A stretch of DNA of 64,000 nucleotides from Crocinitomicaceae bacterium (lineage in GTDB: Bacteria; Bacteroidota; Bacteroidia; Flavobacteriales_D; Crocinitomicaceae): positions 248,001-312,000 of the forward strand of contig JAGOBK010000002.1 in the NCBI GenBank assembly GCA_017983465.1. Direction: 5' to 3'. This document shows positions 25,180 to 35,694 of the stretch, piece by piece. A program made the position numbers and the translations under genes. The notes beneath the pieces are model-generated. The model worked only from the letters and a program-made list of their open reading frames with translations, was not told the DNA's origin and searched no databases. Numbering within the stretch: the first letter of the stretch is position 1; the number at the start of each line of letters is the position of its first letter.

Positions 25180-26516
25180 ATAATTATTTGATCAAAGCCG
25201 GTACCATTGTCAATGAAGGAAAACAATTTGTTGGAGATGTATTGATATTAAACGGACGCATCGAAAAAATTGCCACAAGTATCGACTTGCCTAATGGCGT
25301 TACTGAAATCAATGCGGAAGGAAAATATGTCCTGCCCGGATGCATAGATGACCAAGTCCATTTTAGAGAACCAGGGCTCATGCACAAAGGAACTATTTTC
25401 ACGGAGTCTAGAGCTGCGGTTGCTGGAGGTATTACGTCCTTCATGGAAATGCCCAATACGGTTCCAAATGCCTTGACACAAGAATTACTTGAAGACAAAT
25501 ACCAAATTGCCGCGCAAACATCCCTGGCGAATTACTCCTTTTTTATGGGTGCTTCCAATGATAACCTAGAGGAAGTCCTAAAAACAAACCACCAAAATAT
25601 TTGCGGTATAAAAATCTTTATGGGGTCTTCAACGGGAAACATGTTGGTGGACAAAGAAGCGGTCTTAGAAAGCCTCTTTTCACGCGTTTCGATGCTAATT
25701 GCTACTCATTGTGAAGATGAATTAACCGTCCGAACGAACATGGCGCGTTTTAAAGAGCAATATGGCGAAGAAATCCCCATTGAGGCGCACCCATTAATTC
25801 GCAGTGAAGAAGCCTGTTTTCTGTCGTCTTCATTAGCGGTTTCTTTGGCAAAAAAACACCAATCGAGGTTACATATTTTACACATCTCCACGGAAAGAGA
25901 AACGCATTTATTTGACAATTCGCTTCCATTGGAGAAAAAGCACATTACTGCGGAAGCATGTATTCACCACCTTTGGTTTTCAGATCAAGATTATGCAGAA
26001 AAAGGAAACTTCATCAAATGGAATCCAGCGGTGAAAACAGCAGCCGACCGAGAAGGAATCTGGAAAGCAGTACTCGACAACCGAATTGACGTCATTGCGA
26101 CAGATCATGCCCCTCATACACTTGAAGAGAAATCGAACACATACATGGGTGCTCCATCCGGTGGACCTCTTGTTCAACACGCTTTAATTGCGATGTTAGA
26201 AAAAGTTCAAGAAGGACGCATCAGTATTGAACGAGTAGTGGAAAAAATGGCACATGCCCCGGCAACATTATTCAGAATTCAAGAACGTGGTTACATTCGC
26301 GAAGGATACCATGCTGATATTGTCATCGTTGATCCAAACAGACAAACATCGGTTCACAAAGAAAATTGTCTGTCCAAATGTGCATGGTCACCTTTTGAAG
26401 GACACACTTTTGCACATGCAATCGACAGTACATTTATCAATGGACGTCTGGCGTATTCAAAAGGAGAGATTTTTGAAGGAAAATCTGGTTCTAGGCTCTT
26501 ATTTGCTGTTTCATGA
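25176..26516 (+). CDS. pyrC: Dihydroorotase
   Basis: Third-step pyrimidine biosynthesis amidohydrolase, 446 residues, cytosolic. The metal site shows IDDQVHFREPG, where the usual HxH pair reads Q60-V-H62, a substitution I recall as common in Bacteroidota. Other landmarks are AAVAGGITSFMEMPNT, GIKIFMGSSTGNML, HCEDE, ILHISTERE, and the catalytic Asp in ATDHAPHTLEEK. I chose ATG 25176, which overlaps the previous stop by 4 nt. The following lipoprotein gene again overlaps by 4 nt. Confidence 0.93.
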   Translation: MNNYLIKAGTIVNEGKQFVGDVLILNGRIEKIATSIDLPNGVTEINAEGKYVLPGCIDDQVHFREPGLMHKGTIFTESRAAVAGGITSFMEMPNTVPNALTQELLEDKYQIAAQTSLANYSFFMGASNDNLEEVLKTNHQNICGIKIFMGSSTGNMLVDKEAVLESLFSRVSMLIATHCEDELTVRTNMARFKEQYGEEIPIEAHPLIRSEEACFLSSSLAVSLAKKHQSRLHILHISTERETHLFDNSLPLEKKHITAEACIHHLWFSDQDYAEKGNFIKWNPAVKTAADREGIWKAVLDNRIDVIATDHAPHTLEEKSNTYMGAPSGGPLVQHALIAMLEKVQEGRISIERVVEKMAHAPATLFRIQERGYIREGYHADIVIVDPNRQTSVHKENCLSKCAWSPFEGHTFAHAIDSTFINGRLAYSKGEIFEGKSGSRLLFAVS

Positions 26517-26845
26517 CGAAATTGGTAGCCACTTTATGTTTCATGTGTTTCGTTGTGGCTTGTCAACAAACAACAACGAAAAAACCCTCCAATCTCATTG
26601 ATGAGGAAAAGATGAGCCTTGTCTTAGAACAAGTTTTACTCATGGAAAGTCATTACCAAAGTAAAAATGGTGTTCCCGGTATTTACAAAGATGCATTAGA
26701 CGAATCGCTGAGTCAGATTTTTAAAAAACACCACGTAACAAAGAAACAATTCAGAGATAGTTATGTGTTCTATGCGAGTCAGCCTGAAAAGTTCAAAGCA
26801 CTGAATACATCTATAATGGATAGGTTAAGTCGTCAAATACCTTAG
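26513..26845 (+). CDS. DUF4296 lipoprotein
   Basis: A 110-residue lipoprotein with signal ATLCFMCFVVAC (Cys17). The mature part is helical, with the DUF4296 pattern: LVLEQVLLMESHYQ, then IFKKHHVTKKQFRDSYVFYASQPEKF and a terminal IMDRLS. The family is confined to Bacteroidota and of unknown role. It is coupled to pyrC by an ATGA overlap. Its stop codon interlocks with that of convergent murI, sharing bases 26842-26845. Confidence 0.88.
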   Translation: MTKLVATLCFMCFVVACQQTTTKKPSNLIDEEKMSLVLEQVLLMESHYQSKNGVPGIYKDALDESLSQIFKKHHVTKKQFRDSYVFYASQPEKFKALNTSIMDRLSRQIP

Positions 26846-27666
26846 AAACTGTGGTGTTCAGCACGCACAGGATAGCCTAAAAAACGTTCCGCTTTCTCAT
26901 TAAATACAGCAGCAGATTCGGAACTAAAAAATTCCCGTTGGCCACTTTTCGATAATTCTTGGTCCATTTCCGGATGAGCAAGCAGGTATTCTGTTAATTT
27001 CTGAGCGACAATCGGACCCTGAGACACTACTTTGATGTGTTTTCCTGCGATTTGCTGTATTTTCTCTTCAATTACCGGGTAATGTGTGCACGCAAGAACA
27101 ATCGTGTCTATGAGGGGGTCATTCTTTAATAACGCTTGAACATCCTCTTCAATAAAATGAATTCCCGCTGGATGTTGGTGTTTTTCATTTTCTATTAATG
27201 GCACCCACATCGGACAAGCATGTTGAGAGACCAAAATGTCCGGTGCAAATTTTTTCAATTCGATCAAATAGGATTCACTTTGAACGGTTCCCGTTGTACC
27301 AAGGATTCCTACGTGACGTGATTTGCTTAGAAAACCGATTTCCTCCGTACTTGGACGAATGACACCTAGTACGCGTTTGTCTGGAGCAATTTTGGGTAAA
27401 TCTTGTTGTTGAATGGTTCGAAGTGCTTTTGCGGAAGCTGTATTACATGCAAGCACCACTAAGGGACAGCCTTTATCAAACAAAAACTGAACAGCTTCCA
27501 ATGTGTATTCATACACGACATCAAAGGATCGGTTGCCATAAGGAGCTCTCGCATTATCGCCAAAATACACATAATCATACTCCGGTAGTGCTTTTTGCAC
27601 TTCATCGAAAACGGTTAATCCACCGTAGCCAGAGTCAAAAATACCGATGGGAGCTCTTTTGTTCAT
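26842..27666 (-). CDS. murI: Glutamate racemase
   Basis: It converts L- to D-glutamate for peptidoglycan, in the cytosol. The 274 residues begin with PIGIFDSGYGGLTVFDEV and show YFGDNARAPYG. The two catalytic cysteines are C74 in LACNTASA and C193 in ACTHYPV. It sits at the 3' end of the uppS-bamA-ompH-ompH block, as in most Bacteroidota. Here a terminator and its own -7 box separate it from ompH, so it can be expressed independently. Confidence 0.95.
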   Translation of the reverse strand: MNKRAPIGIFDSGYGGLTVFDEVQKALPEYDYVYFGDNARAPYGNRSFDVVYEYTLEAVQFLFDKGCPLVVLACNTASAKALRTIQQQDLPKIAPDKRVLGVIRPSTEEIGFLSKSRHVGILGTTGTVQSESYLIELKKFAPDILVSQHACPMWVPLIENEKHQHPAGIHFIEEDVQALLKNDPLIDTIVLACTHYPVIEEKIQQIAGKHIKVVSQGPIVAQKLTEYLLAHPEMDQELSKSGQREFFSSESAAVFNEKAERFLGYPVRAEHHSF

Positions 27667-27670
27667 GATT

Positions 27671-27678
27671 CAAAACTA
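27671..27678 (-). promoter_or_regulatory. -7 box TAGTTTTG, 4 nt before murI
   Basis: A perfect TAnnTTTG on the minus strand, ending 4 nt before ATG 27666. It lies directly behind the T-tract of the ompH terminator. No TTG occurs at the expected -33 distance. It implies a leaderless murI transcript. Confidence 0.55.
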
Positions 27679-27680
27679 AA

Positions 27681-27710
27681 CAAAAAAGGCAATCACATGG
27701 ATTGCCTTTC
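27681..27710 (-). terminator. Terminator between ompH and murI
   Basis: Read on the minus strand, the stem AAAGGCAATC/GATTGCCTTT with loop CATGT runs into six T. It follows the second ompH stop by about 20 nt and precedes murI. Confidence 0.85.
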
Positions 27711-27729
27711 GTTTTAATATTTCTTCAAA

Positions 27730-28245
27730 TTACTTTTTAGTTGATGCCGCGTCTAGAATCAACAATTCTGTAATAACTTCATTTGTAATATCCATTCCGC
27801 CTTTGTAATACATCGTCATGGAAGATTGATCTAATACGTAATTCAATTTTTTGCGTTCTGAAACGATTTCAATCGCTTTTTGAACACGCTCCAAAATGGG
27901 TTGATTTAATTGCTCACTATACGTTTTCAATTCCTGCTCCAATTCACCTTGGCGAGTTTCCAAGTTTTGTTGCATGCGCATTAGTTTGTTTTGCTCATTC
28001 TCTTTAATCATTGGAGGCATATCATTTCCTTTTTCCATGAAAATTTTATACGCTGCTTCAAATGCTTTTTGCATTTCTTCTAATTCCGCCACTCCTGATT
28101 TTTGAATCTGGTCCAATTGAGAAATTGCCGCTTTGCGAGAAGGCATCGTGTCCAACAATTTTTGTGAATCAACGTGTGCTACTTTCGATTGAGCTGCTGC
28201 TCCAAATCCAATAAATAAAACCAATCCTAATAGTAAATTTTTCAT
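27730..28245 (-). CDS. ompH: OmpH/Skp-family periplasmic chaperone (copy 2)
   Basis: A 171-residue holdase that carries unfolded outer-membrane proteins to BamA. Signal peptide: MKNLLLGLVLFIGFGAAAQ. The mature part starts with the beta segment KVAHVDSQKLLDTMPSR, then two long helices forming the tentacle (about residues 45-125), and returns with YVLDQSSMTMYYKGGMDIT. It follows the first copy after 12 nt and is downstream of bamA, the standard order. Confidence 0.92.
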   Translation of the reverse strand: MKNLLLGLVLFIGFGAAAQSKVAHVDSQKLLDTMPSRKAAISQLDQIQKSGVAELEEMQKAFEAAYKIFMEKGNDMPPMIKENEQNKLMRMQQNLETRQGELEQELKTYSEQLNQPILERVQKAIEIVSERKKLNYVLDQSSMTMYYKGGMDITNEVITELLILDAASTKK

Positions 28246-28257
28246 TCTTTATGTGTG

Positions 28258-28770
28258 TTACTTTGTTATACCCATTTCTTCGAGAACAGAATCGCTCATG
28301 TCGAATTCCTTCTCTGCGTAAACCAAATTACTTTGATTTGCTTTATCAAAAACAAAGGAGTATCCTTCTCTCTTTGCTACTTTTTTCATTGCTGTGAAGA
28401 CTCTATCTTGAATAGGTTTCACTAATTCTTGGCGCTTTTGGAAATAATCGCCGTTGGAACCAAAATGCTGTGTTTGCAATTCGATGACGTCTTTCTCCAA
28501 TTTTTCAATTTCACTCTTGCGCTTTTCCTTTTCCTCTTTTGGAAGAAGTACTTCTTCACGATCAAAACTTGACTTTTTCGTTTTTATGACCTCGTAGCGC
28601 TCTTCAATTTCTTTTGTCCATCGATCGGCCATTTTATCGAGTCTTTCTTTTGCCTCAACATATTCTGGTACATTTTTCAAGATGTAATCAGAATCAATAA
28701 ACGCGTACGATTGTGCATTGGCAAATCGCATGCCAAAAAACAAGATGAAAAGAAAACAATACTTTGACAT
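28258..28770 (-). CDS. ompH: OmpH/Skp-family periplasmic chaperone (copy 1)
   Basis: A 170-residue Skp-like protein with signal MSKYCFLFILFFGMRFANAQ. The start of the mature part, SYAFIDSDYILKNVPEY, and the end, GYSFVFDKANQSNLVYAE, are the beta core; the charged helical arm between them is rich in Lys and Glu (KEEKEKRKSEIEKLEKDV). It lies 51 nt after bamA. The pair of OmpH paralogues may act on different clients; sequence does not tell which. Confidence 0.92.
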   Translation of the reverse strand: MSKYCFLFILFFGMRFANAQSYAFIDSDYILKNVPEYVEAKERLDKMADRWTKEIEERYEVIKTKKSSFDREEVLLPKEEKEKRKSEIEKLEKDVIELQTQHFGSNGDYFQKRQELVKPIQDRVFTAMKKVAKREGYSFVFDKANQSNLVYAEKEFDMSDSVLEEMGITK

Positions 28771-28821
28771 ATAAAAAATTGTTTCTAAAGAACGACGAAG
28801 TTAAACATTTATTGTAATATT

Positions 28822-31377
28822 CTATAATTCCCCAAGGTTCATTCCTATAGTGAAGCTCAATTTGGGGTAAAAGCCTTTGCTCATAATAGAAGCATCAGAA
28901 CCAGATGTTGAACCTGCTCCAGTCGCCCAACTATCTAATTTATCGAAGCCAAATCCGTAATCTAAGCCCAACATACCAAACATCGGTAAGAATACACGGA
29001 TACCAACACCGGCAGCGCGTTTCACATTAAAGGGATTGAATTTATCAAAGGTTGGATATGTATTTCCTGCCTCTAAGAACGTCAGTGCATAAAACGTTGC
29101 CTGCGGATTTAATGAAATTGGATAGCGTAACTCCAAGGTATATTTCGCAATAATTGGATCTCCACCATTTGCAGAAATACTTTGGTCATCATAGCCTCTA
29201 AGCGCAATGATTTCGCGTCCACCTAATTGATTCACACCAGACAAACCACTTCCTCCCATCGAATAGCGATCGAATGGAGTTAATCCTTTTGATTTGTTGT
29301 ACATACCGATGTAACCAAAACCAAAGCGTGGCATCAAGATAAGTTTTTTATCGGCTGTTAATGGCAAGAACCATTCTCCAGTGAATTTGAAACGGTAATA
29401 CTCCAAGAGCAAGTAACGTTCACGATCCGTCATTGATGTATAATCTACATCATCTCTGAAATAAGAATACGGCAGCGTAGCTTTCGCAGTCAATGTGAAA
29501 TTAGATCCACTCTGCGGATAAATTGGGGCACTCACTGAACTTCGTTGAAGCACATATTTTAGTGCAATGTCGTTCGCATAACCCTCATTAAAGAGTGGGA
29601 AACGTGTGTCTTTCATGACATCATAATACTGGTAACTTAATTCATAGTACGCAGTAAAATAATCATCCGGCCATCTTTTTCGGCGTCCGAGACCAACACC
29701 TGTTCCGGTGATGGACAGCCCTGTATAATTCGGGTCTGATCTTAAGAAACCTGTTGTCGATAAAGCCGTTCTGTTTACCCAAAAGGAAAGGGAGTTTGGT
29801 TTCTTTCCGCCTAACCAAGGTTCGGTAAAAGAAAAGTTATATCCTTGGTAATAACGTCCATTGGATTGAGCACGAATGGACAATCGTTGTCCATCACCAC
29901 CTGGAAGGGGTGACCATGCTTCTTTCTTGAAGAAATTTTTCGTAGAAAAATTATTAAATGACAATCCAACTGTACCAATAATTCGTCCTGGAGTAGAAGG
30001 ACCTGCCCCACCGTATCCACCGGACAATTCAATTTGATCGCTTGACTTTTCTTCTACGACGTATTCAATATCCACTGTTCCTTTCGCTGGATTAGGCATC
30101 GGATTCACTTGGAATCCTTGGTCATTGAAAAAGCCCAATTGAGATAATTCACGCTGAGTTCTCATGATGTCTTCTTTATTAAACACATCCCCAGGCTTCG
30201 TTCTTACTTCTCGCAAGATAACGTGGTCATTTGTCTTGGTGTTTCCACGAATGGTAATTGTACCATTTGTGGCGATTTTTCCTTCAATAATGCGTATTTG
30301 ATGATTGATGTGGTTGTTCGTCACATTCGTTTCAACAGGAATTACTTGGAAGAACAAATATCCTTTGTTCATGTACAACGCAGAAATATCTCTACCATCC
30401 GGACCACCAAATAAACGTTGTGTGAAGAGGTCTTTGTTATATAAGTCTCCCTTATTGATTCCCAAAACAGTGTCTAAGAAACTAGAGCGGTACTTTGTGT
30501 TTCCAATCCATTCAACATCCCCAAAATAGTACTTTTCACCCTCATTGATCTGAATCTGAATTTTTAAATTCTTTTCATCCAAGAGATAAACGGTATCATG
30601 AATAATTTGTGCATCGCGTAATCCAACCTTGTTGAACTTCGCCATTAAGGCTGTTTTGTCAGTTTGATAACTAGATTCTGTAAACTTGGAACGTTTGAAC
30701 ACGCGCAACACACCTTTTTGTTTGGTATCTTTCATGGCCATTTTCAACTTCCATAAAGGAACCTCCGTACTTCCAACGATTTCTATTTCCTTGATTCCGA
30801 TTTTAGGTCCTTTGTCTATGGTGATGGCAAAAATTTCAGAATCATTAATAAGGGTATCCTTCGTACGTGTGATGTTTACATTCGCATGGTAAAATCCTTT
30901 TTCACGGAAATAACCCCTGATTTTACTTTTAGTTTGAAAGATTAAATTCTCCGTAATGGTTTTACCCGCATAGAGGGAAATTTCCTCGCGAACTTTATCC
31001 GCTTCTCTTTTGGTGATTCCATCAAACTTAAACTTGGAAAGCTTAGGTCTTGGGACAAGTTCAATGACAAGATAAATTACACCTGCAACTTCTTTTTCTG
31101 CATAAATGGATATGTTGGAAAAAAGTCCTTCACTCCACAAATTTTGAATGGCTTTGTTGATTTGTTGACTTGGCAAGGTGATCATTTGTCCCTGACGCAA
31201 TCCAGCAATCATTTTAATTCCTTGGTGATCGTAATTATCTGCACCAACAACACGAACGGGTCCAATTTCATATTCCTTAGGTGAAGCGTAATCAAAATCC
31301 AAACCTCCTAATGTCGTTGGTCCAGTTTGACTATATGTCACAAAAGAAAAGAATATGAATATAACTAAGTATCTCAT
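28822..31377 (-). CDS. bamA: Outer-membrane protein assembly factor BamA
   Basis: The central Omp85 insertase of the outer membrane, 851 residues. A signal peptide (MRYLVIFIFFSFVTYSQ) is followed by POTRA domains across about residues 30-430 (VRVVGADNYDHQGI, KFDGITKREADKVREEI, KEIEIVGSTEVPLWKL, YYFGDVEWIGNTKYRS, NGTITIRGNTKTNDHVILREV) and a 16-strand barrel from about 450. The barrel has the conserved lid-lock segment near GGREIIALRGYDDQS and ends SFTIGMNLGEL. Its ATG overlaps the uppS stop by 4 nt. Confidence 0.95.
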   Translation of the reverse strand: MRYLVIFIFFSFVTYSQTGPTTLGGLDFDYASPKEYEIGPVRVVGADNYDHQGIKMIAGLRQGQMITLPSQQINKAIQNLWSEGLFSNISIYAEKEVAGVIYLVIELVPRPKLSKFKFDGITKREADKVREEISLYAGKTITENLIFQTKSKIRGYFREKGFYHANVNITRTKDTLINDSEIFAITIDKGPKIGIKEIEIVGSTEVPLWKLKMAMKDTKQKGVLRVFKRSKFTESSYQTDKTALMAKFNKVGLRDAQIIHDTVYLLDEKNLKIQIQINEGEKYYFGDVEWIGNTKYRSSFLDTVLGINKGDLYNKDLFTQRLFGGPDGRDISALYMNKGYLFFQVIPVETNVTNNHINHQIRIIEGKIATNGTITIRGNTKTNDHVILREVRTKPGDVFNKEDIMRTQRELSQLGFFNDQGFQVNPMPNPAKGTVDIEYVVEEKSSDQIELSGGYGGAGPSTPGRIIGTVGLSFNNFSTKNFFKKEAWSPLPGGDGQRLSIRAQSNGRYYQGYNFSFTEPWLGGKKPNSLSFWVNRTALSTTGFLRSDPNYTGLSITGTGVGLGRRKRWPDDYFTAYYELSYQYYDVMKDTRFPLFNEGYANDIALKYVLQRSSVSAPIYPQSGSNFTLTAKATLPYSYFRDDVDYTSMTDRERYLLLEYYRFKFTGEWFLPLTADKKLILMPRFGFGYIGMYNKSKGLTPFDRYSMGGSGLSGVNQLGGREIIALRGYDDQSISANGGDPIIAKYTLELRYPISLNPQATFYALTFLEAGNTYPTFDKFNPFNVKRAAGVGIRVFLPMFGMLGLDYGFGFDKLDSWATGAGSTSGSDASIMSKGFYPKLSFTIGMNLGEL

Positions 31378-32132
31378 TTAATATCATTTAATTGCTCGGA
31401 AGTTTTTCCAAATCTTCTTTCTCTTTGTTGATAAGCAATAATTGCCTTTAAAAATTCATCCTTTCGAAAATCCGGCCAATGCACGGGAGTAAAGTACAAC
31501 TCTGTATAAGACAATTGCCAAAGCAAAAAGTTACTAATTCTACATTCTCCACTTGTGCGAATCAATAATTCTGGATCAGGAATTCCCGATGTATTCAATT
31601 TTTCACTTATCGAATCCTCCGAAATTTGGTCAACAGAAATATCACCATTTTGAACTTCCTCTGCTAACTTTCGGCAAGCGCTAGTTATTTCTGAACGAGC
31701 ACTGTAATTCAACGCTAAAACCAAAGTAAGATTCGTGTTTTCACGTGTTTTATGAGTTGCTTCGTTCAAAGACACTACACAAGACTCGGGAAGCGCTGTA
31801 ATATCACCAATGGTCATCAAACGAACGCCATTTTCATGCATTTCATCCGTCTCATTCGTAATTGCTTGAACAAGTAAATCCATTAGTCCGGCTACTTCCT
31901 CTGCAGGTCGGTTCCAGTTTTCCGTAGAAAAAGCATACATTGTTAAATACTGTACGCCTATTTCTCTAGCTGTTTTAATGATTTCTTTAACGGACAAGAC
32001 ACCTTCCGCGTGTCCAAACAAACGGTGTTGTCCTTGACTTTTAGCCCAACGACCATTACCATCCATAATAAAAGCAACGTGCTTTGGGATGTTTGTTTGT
32101 TCTAACTGGGTCAATAAATTCGTCATTTCCAT
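31374..32132 (-). CDS. uppS: Undecaprenyl diphosphate synthase (isoprenyl transferase)
   Basis: A cis-prenyltransferase making the C55 lipid carrier for cell-wall precursors. The catalytic Asp24 lies in HVAFIMDGNGRWA, followed by QHRLFGHAEGV. Further landmarks are YAFSTENWNRP and the C-terminal RTSGECRISNFLLWQ and EFLKAIIAYQQRERRFG. I chose ATG 32132 (252 residues); a longer frame to 32198 would run into the atpC terminator hairpin. ATG 32126 is an alternative. TACCTTCG, near the -7 consensus, lies 8 nt upstream. It is coupled to bamA by ATGA. Confidence 0.93.
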   Translation of the reverse strand: MEMTNLLTQLEQTNIPKHVAFIMDGNGRWAKSQGQHRLFGHAEGVLSVKEIIKTAREIGVQYLTMYAFSTENWNRPAEEVAGLMDLLVQAITNETDEMHENGVRLMTIGDITALPESCVVSLNEATHKTRENTNLTLVLALNYSARSEITSACRKLAEEVQNGDISVDQISEDSISEKLNTSGIPDPELLIRTSGECRISNFLLWQLSYTELYFTPVHWPDFRKDEFLKAIIAYQQRERRFGKTSEQLNDIK

Positions 32133-32196
32133 GTTCTTAACGAAGGTAATCAAAGAATCTTGTGTTCTGTATGCAAAAACGCATAAACTATTTCTC

Positions 32197-32232
32197 AAAA
32201 AAAAAGGGACTGGTTAACCAAATCCCTTTTTT
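32197..32232 (-). terminator. Terminator after atpC
   Basis: On the minus strand, AAAAAGGGA pairs with TCCCTTTTT around an inner palindrome TGGTTAACCA, and the stem runs into a T-tract of about nine. It lies about 18 nt after the atpC stop. Confidence 0.85.
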
Positions 32233-32249
32233 AATTAGTTTAACGCCAA

Positions 32250-32528
32250 CTATTCAGCTAAAATAATGAGGCGATTATTATTTAATTCTGCTACTCCACC
32301 TTTAATTGAAGCGTGAACTTTCGATCCAGAACGCACCAATAAATTACTCATTTGAGCATCGGCTTCGTTTCCACTTAATTCAAAAATCACTTCTCCACTT
32401 TTCAATGAAGAGATGATCGGTGCGTGATTATTCAACACTTGAAACAAACCGTCTAAACCTGGAAGGGTAACACTTGTTGCCTCTCCTTTAAAAAGACTTG
32501 CTTCTGGAGTGATAATTTCTAATTTCAT
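32250..32528 (-). CDS. atpC: F1 ATP synthase epsilon subunit
   Basis: A 92-residue epsilon subunit containing only the N-terminal beta-sandwich domain (MKLEIITPEASLFKGEA, LPGLDGLFQVLNNHAPIISSL). The C-terminal regulatory helical pair found in enterobacteria is missing, which is usual for short Bacteroidota versions, so the usual epsilon-type inhibition is probably absent. It lies 12 nt after atpD. The atpD-atpC pair stands apart from the rest of the ATP synthase genes, none of which is in the window. Confidence 0.94.
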   Translation of the reverse strand: MKLEIITPEASLFKGEATSVTLPGLDGLFQVLNNHAPIISSLKSGEVIFELSGNEADAQMSNLLVRSGSKVHASIKGGVAELNNNRLIILAE

Positions 32529-32540
32529 GTGTAAAAGGTA

Positions 32541-34082
<1,542 letters not shown>

Positions 34083-34118
34083 TTATTTGAATTTACTAGA
34101 ATAAAATCTAAGATTGTT

Positions 34119-35324
34119 TTATGCGCTTTTTACAATTAATCGCACCGGGAAGTAAGAAAAGACAAAACTAAGGATGGAAACCGAGCCTAAGATTAGGCCG
34201 AAATCTGCCAAAGTGAACACGATAGGAAAAGGAATGTTTGCTCCTGGAATAATTAATATTTCGTTGGTCATCTGGAGAATGCAAACAGCATAACCTAAAA
34301 TTAATCCAAGAAAAATACCCCAACCAGAGATCAATAATCCCTCGTAAAAAAACACCTTGAACACATCGTTTTTACTCATCCCAATAGCACTTAATAAGTG
34401 TACACTCTCCTTTTTCTCCACATAAAGCATGGTTAAGGATGCAATGAGGTTGAATGCTGCTAGAATAAAAACGAACAAAAGGATGATAAAAACAACTAGT
34501 CTTTCCGATTTACTCGTTCGAAAAATCAATTCGTTTTTCTCCAAATTCGTTCGAACCTGAAATGACGTATTTTGAATGGTTTTTTCCAGTTGCTCCTTCA
34601 CTTCTTGCGGATCGTAACCTGGTTTTAGTGAAATGTATAGTTTGCTTATTTCCTGGTCATAACCTAGTAATTCTGAGGCGGATTGAAAATCCCACATCAG
34701 CGCACTTGCATTCACTTCTTGATTGAAATTAACAGCTCCGTCAACAGACAGACGGGCTGAGTGAAAAGGCGCTTTTCCTAGACGGATTTTTACGTTTCGT
34801 TTTGGGGCGTAAATCAATATTTCATCTGTTTGAACAGAACCAATACTCACTTTTAAATTTTGCATTAATTCTGCACCAACAAAAGCAAATCGACCATCTG
34901 AATAAGCGTGCTGTCCTATTCCACCTAATAAATGCTTTTGAATATGGCAATCCGCAAGAAACGATTTCTCAACACCGTAGAGTTTTGCGTTAATCCACTT
35001 TTGCTCATTTCTAAGCACAATGATTTCCTCAATTTGTCTGGAGACATTCCTGATTCCGGGTATAGACTTAATTTTATGGAAATCGATTTCGTTTTCGAAA
35101 AACGTTTTTCGTTGCGTGTGTTGAATGGTAATTGGTGGATCGAACTCACTATATAGTTGTTCAATCATCTTTTCAATTCCATTAAATGCGGAGAGCAAAA
35201 CGACTAACGCCGCGGTGATGATCATTACACCAAAAAGGGATATTCGACTGATGAGCGTGACGATGTTTCGCTTTCCCCTCGACCACAAATACCTTTTTGC
35301 TATGTATAATGGGGTGTTAATCAC
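34119..35324 (-). CDS. LolE/FtsX-type ABC transporter permease
   Basis: A 401-residue inner-membrane permease of the lipoprotein-release/FtsX family. Helix 1 is at about 22-45 (ISLFGVMIITAALVVLLSAFNG), a large periplasmic MacB-like domain at about 50-265, and three helices follow after 270 (VVFIILLFVFILAAFNLIASLTML, LLISGWGIFLGLILGYAVCIL, LADFGLILGSVSILSFVFSYFP). The typical start (YIAKRYLWSRGKRNIVTLISRIS) supports the LolCE group, which moves outer-membrane lipoproteins to LolA. The partner ATPase is not adjacent. It overlaps rbfA by 4 nt. Confidence 0.88.
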   Translation of the reverse strand: MINTPLYIAKRYLWSRGKRNIVTLISRISLFGVMIITAALVVLLSAFNGIEKMIEQLYSEFDPPITIQHTQRKTFFENEIDFHKIKSIPGIRNVSRQIEEIIVLRNEQKWINAKLYGVEKSFLADCHIQKHLLGGIGQHAYSDGRFAFVGAELMQNLKVSIGSVQTDEILIYAPKRNVKIRLGKAPFHSARLSVDGAVNFNQEVNASALMWDFQSASELLGYDQEISKLYISLKPGYDPQEVKEQLEKTIQNTSFQVRTNLEKNELIFRTSKSERLVVFIILLFVFILAAFNLIASLTMLYVEKKESVHLLSAIGMSKNDVFKVFFYEGLLISGWGIFLGLILGYAVCILQMTNEILIIPGANIPFPIVFTLADFGLILGSVSILSFVFSYFPVRLIVKSA

Positions 35325-35659
35325 TTCTTTTTCAGTAACTCATCAATTTTCATGGCATAATCCAACGAATCATCAATGTGAAAAACCAAATCTGGAATTT
35401 TACGAAGGTTTTTCAAGCGGTTTCCAACTTCCCGTCTAATTTTCCCTTGATTGGCACGAATGTTTTCCAGTACCTCGTTTTTATCTGGACCAGCAAAAAC
35501 ACTTAGGAAGCAACGCGCTAAAGATAAGTCTGATGTGACCCTTACCACGGTAACAGTCACCATTGAACCCAAGCAGATTTCACCTGCATTGCGTTGAAAA
35601 AAAGTAGATAATTCAGCTTGAATAACAGCTTCAATTTTATTTTGTCGTATTGAACTCAT
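35321..35659 (-). CDS. rbfA: 30S ribosome-binding factor A
   Basis: A ribosome maturation factor binding the 16S 5' helix, 112 residues with a KH-type fold: IRQNKIEAVIQAELSTFFQR, VTVTVVRVTSDLSLARCFLSVF, IRREVGNRLKNLRKIPDLVFHIDDSLDYAMKIDELL. All family landmarks are present. The ATGA overlap with the permease gene indicates coupling. A perfect -7 box ends 4 nt before the ATG. Confidence 0.94.
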   Translation of the reverse strand: MSSIRQNKIEAVIQAELSTFFQRNAGEICLGSMVTVTVVRVTSDLSLARCFLSVFAGPDKNEVLENIRANQGKIRREVGNRLKNLRKIPDLVFHIDDSLDYAMKIDELLKKK

Positions 35660-35663
35660 GCGT

Positions 35664-35671
35664 CAAAGTTA
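35664..35671 (-). promoter_or_regulatory. -7 box TAACTTTG, 4 nt before rbfA
   Basis: A perfect TAnnTTTG on the minus strand; bases 35660-35663 are all that separate it from ATG 35659. No clear -33. It implies a leaderless rbfA-permease transcript. Confidence 0.55.
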
Positions 35672-35694
35672 TAAAATTAAGCAGGATTTGCATC

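Noticed and set aside
25184-25498. 104-codon frame on the minus strand
   Set aside because: Opposite the conserved N-terminal half of pyrC; shadow.
26254-26601. 115-codon plus-strand frame
   Set aside because: Overlaps pyrC and the DUF4296 gene in another frame with no protein-like pattern.
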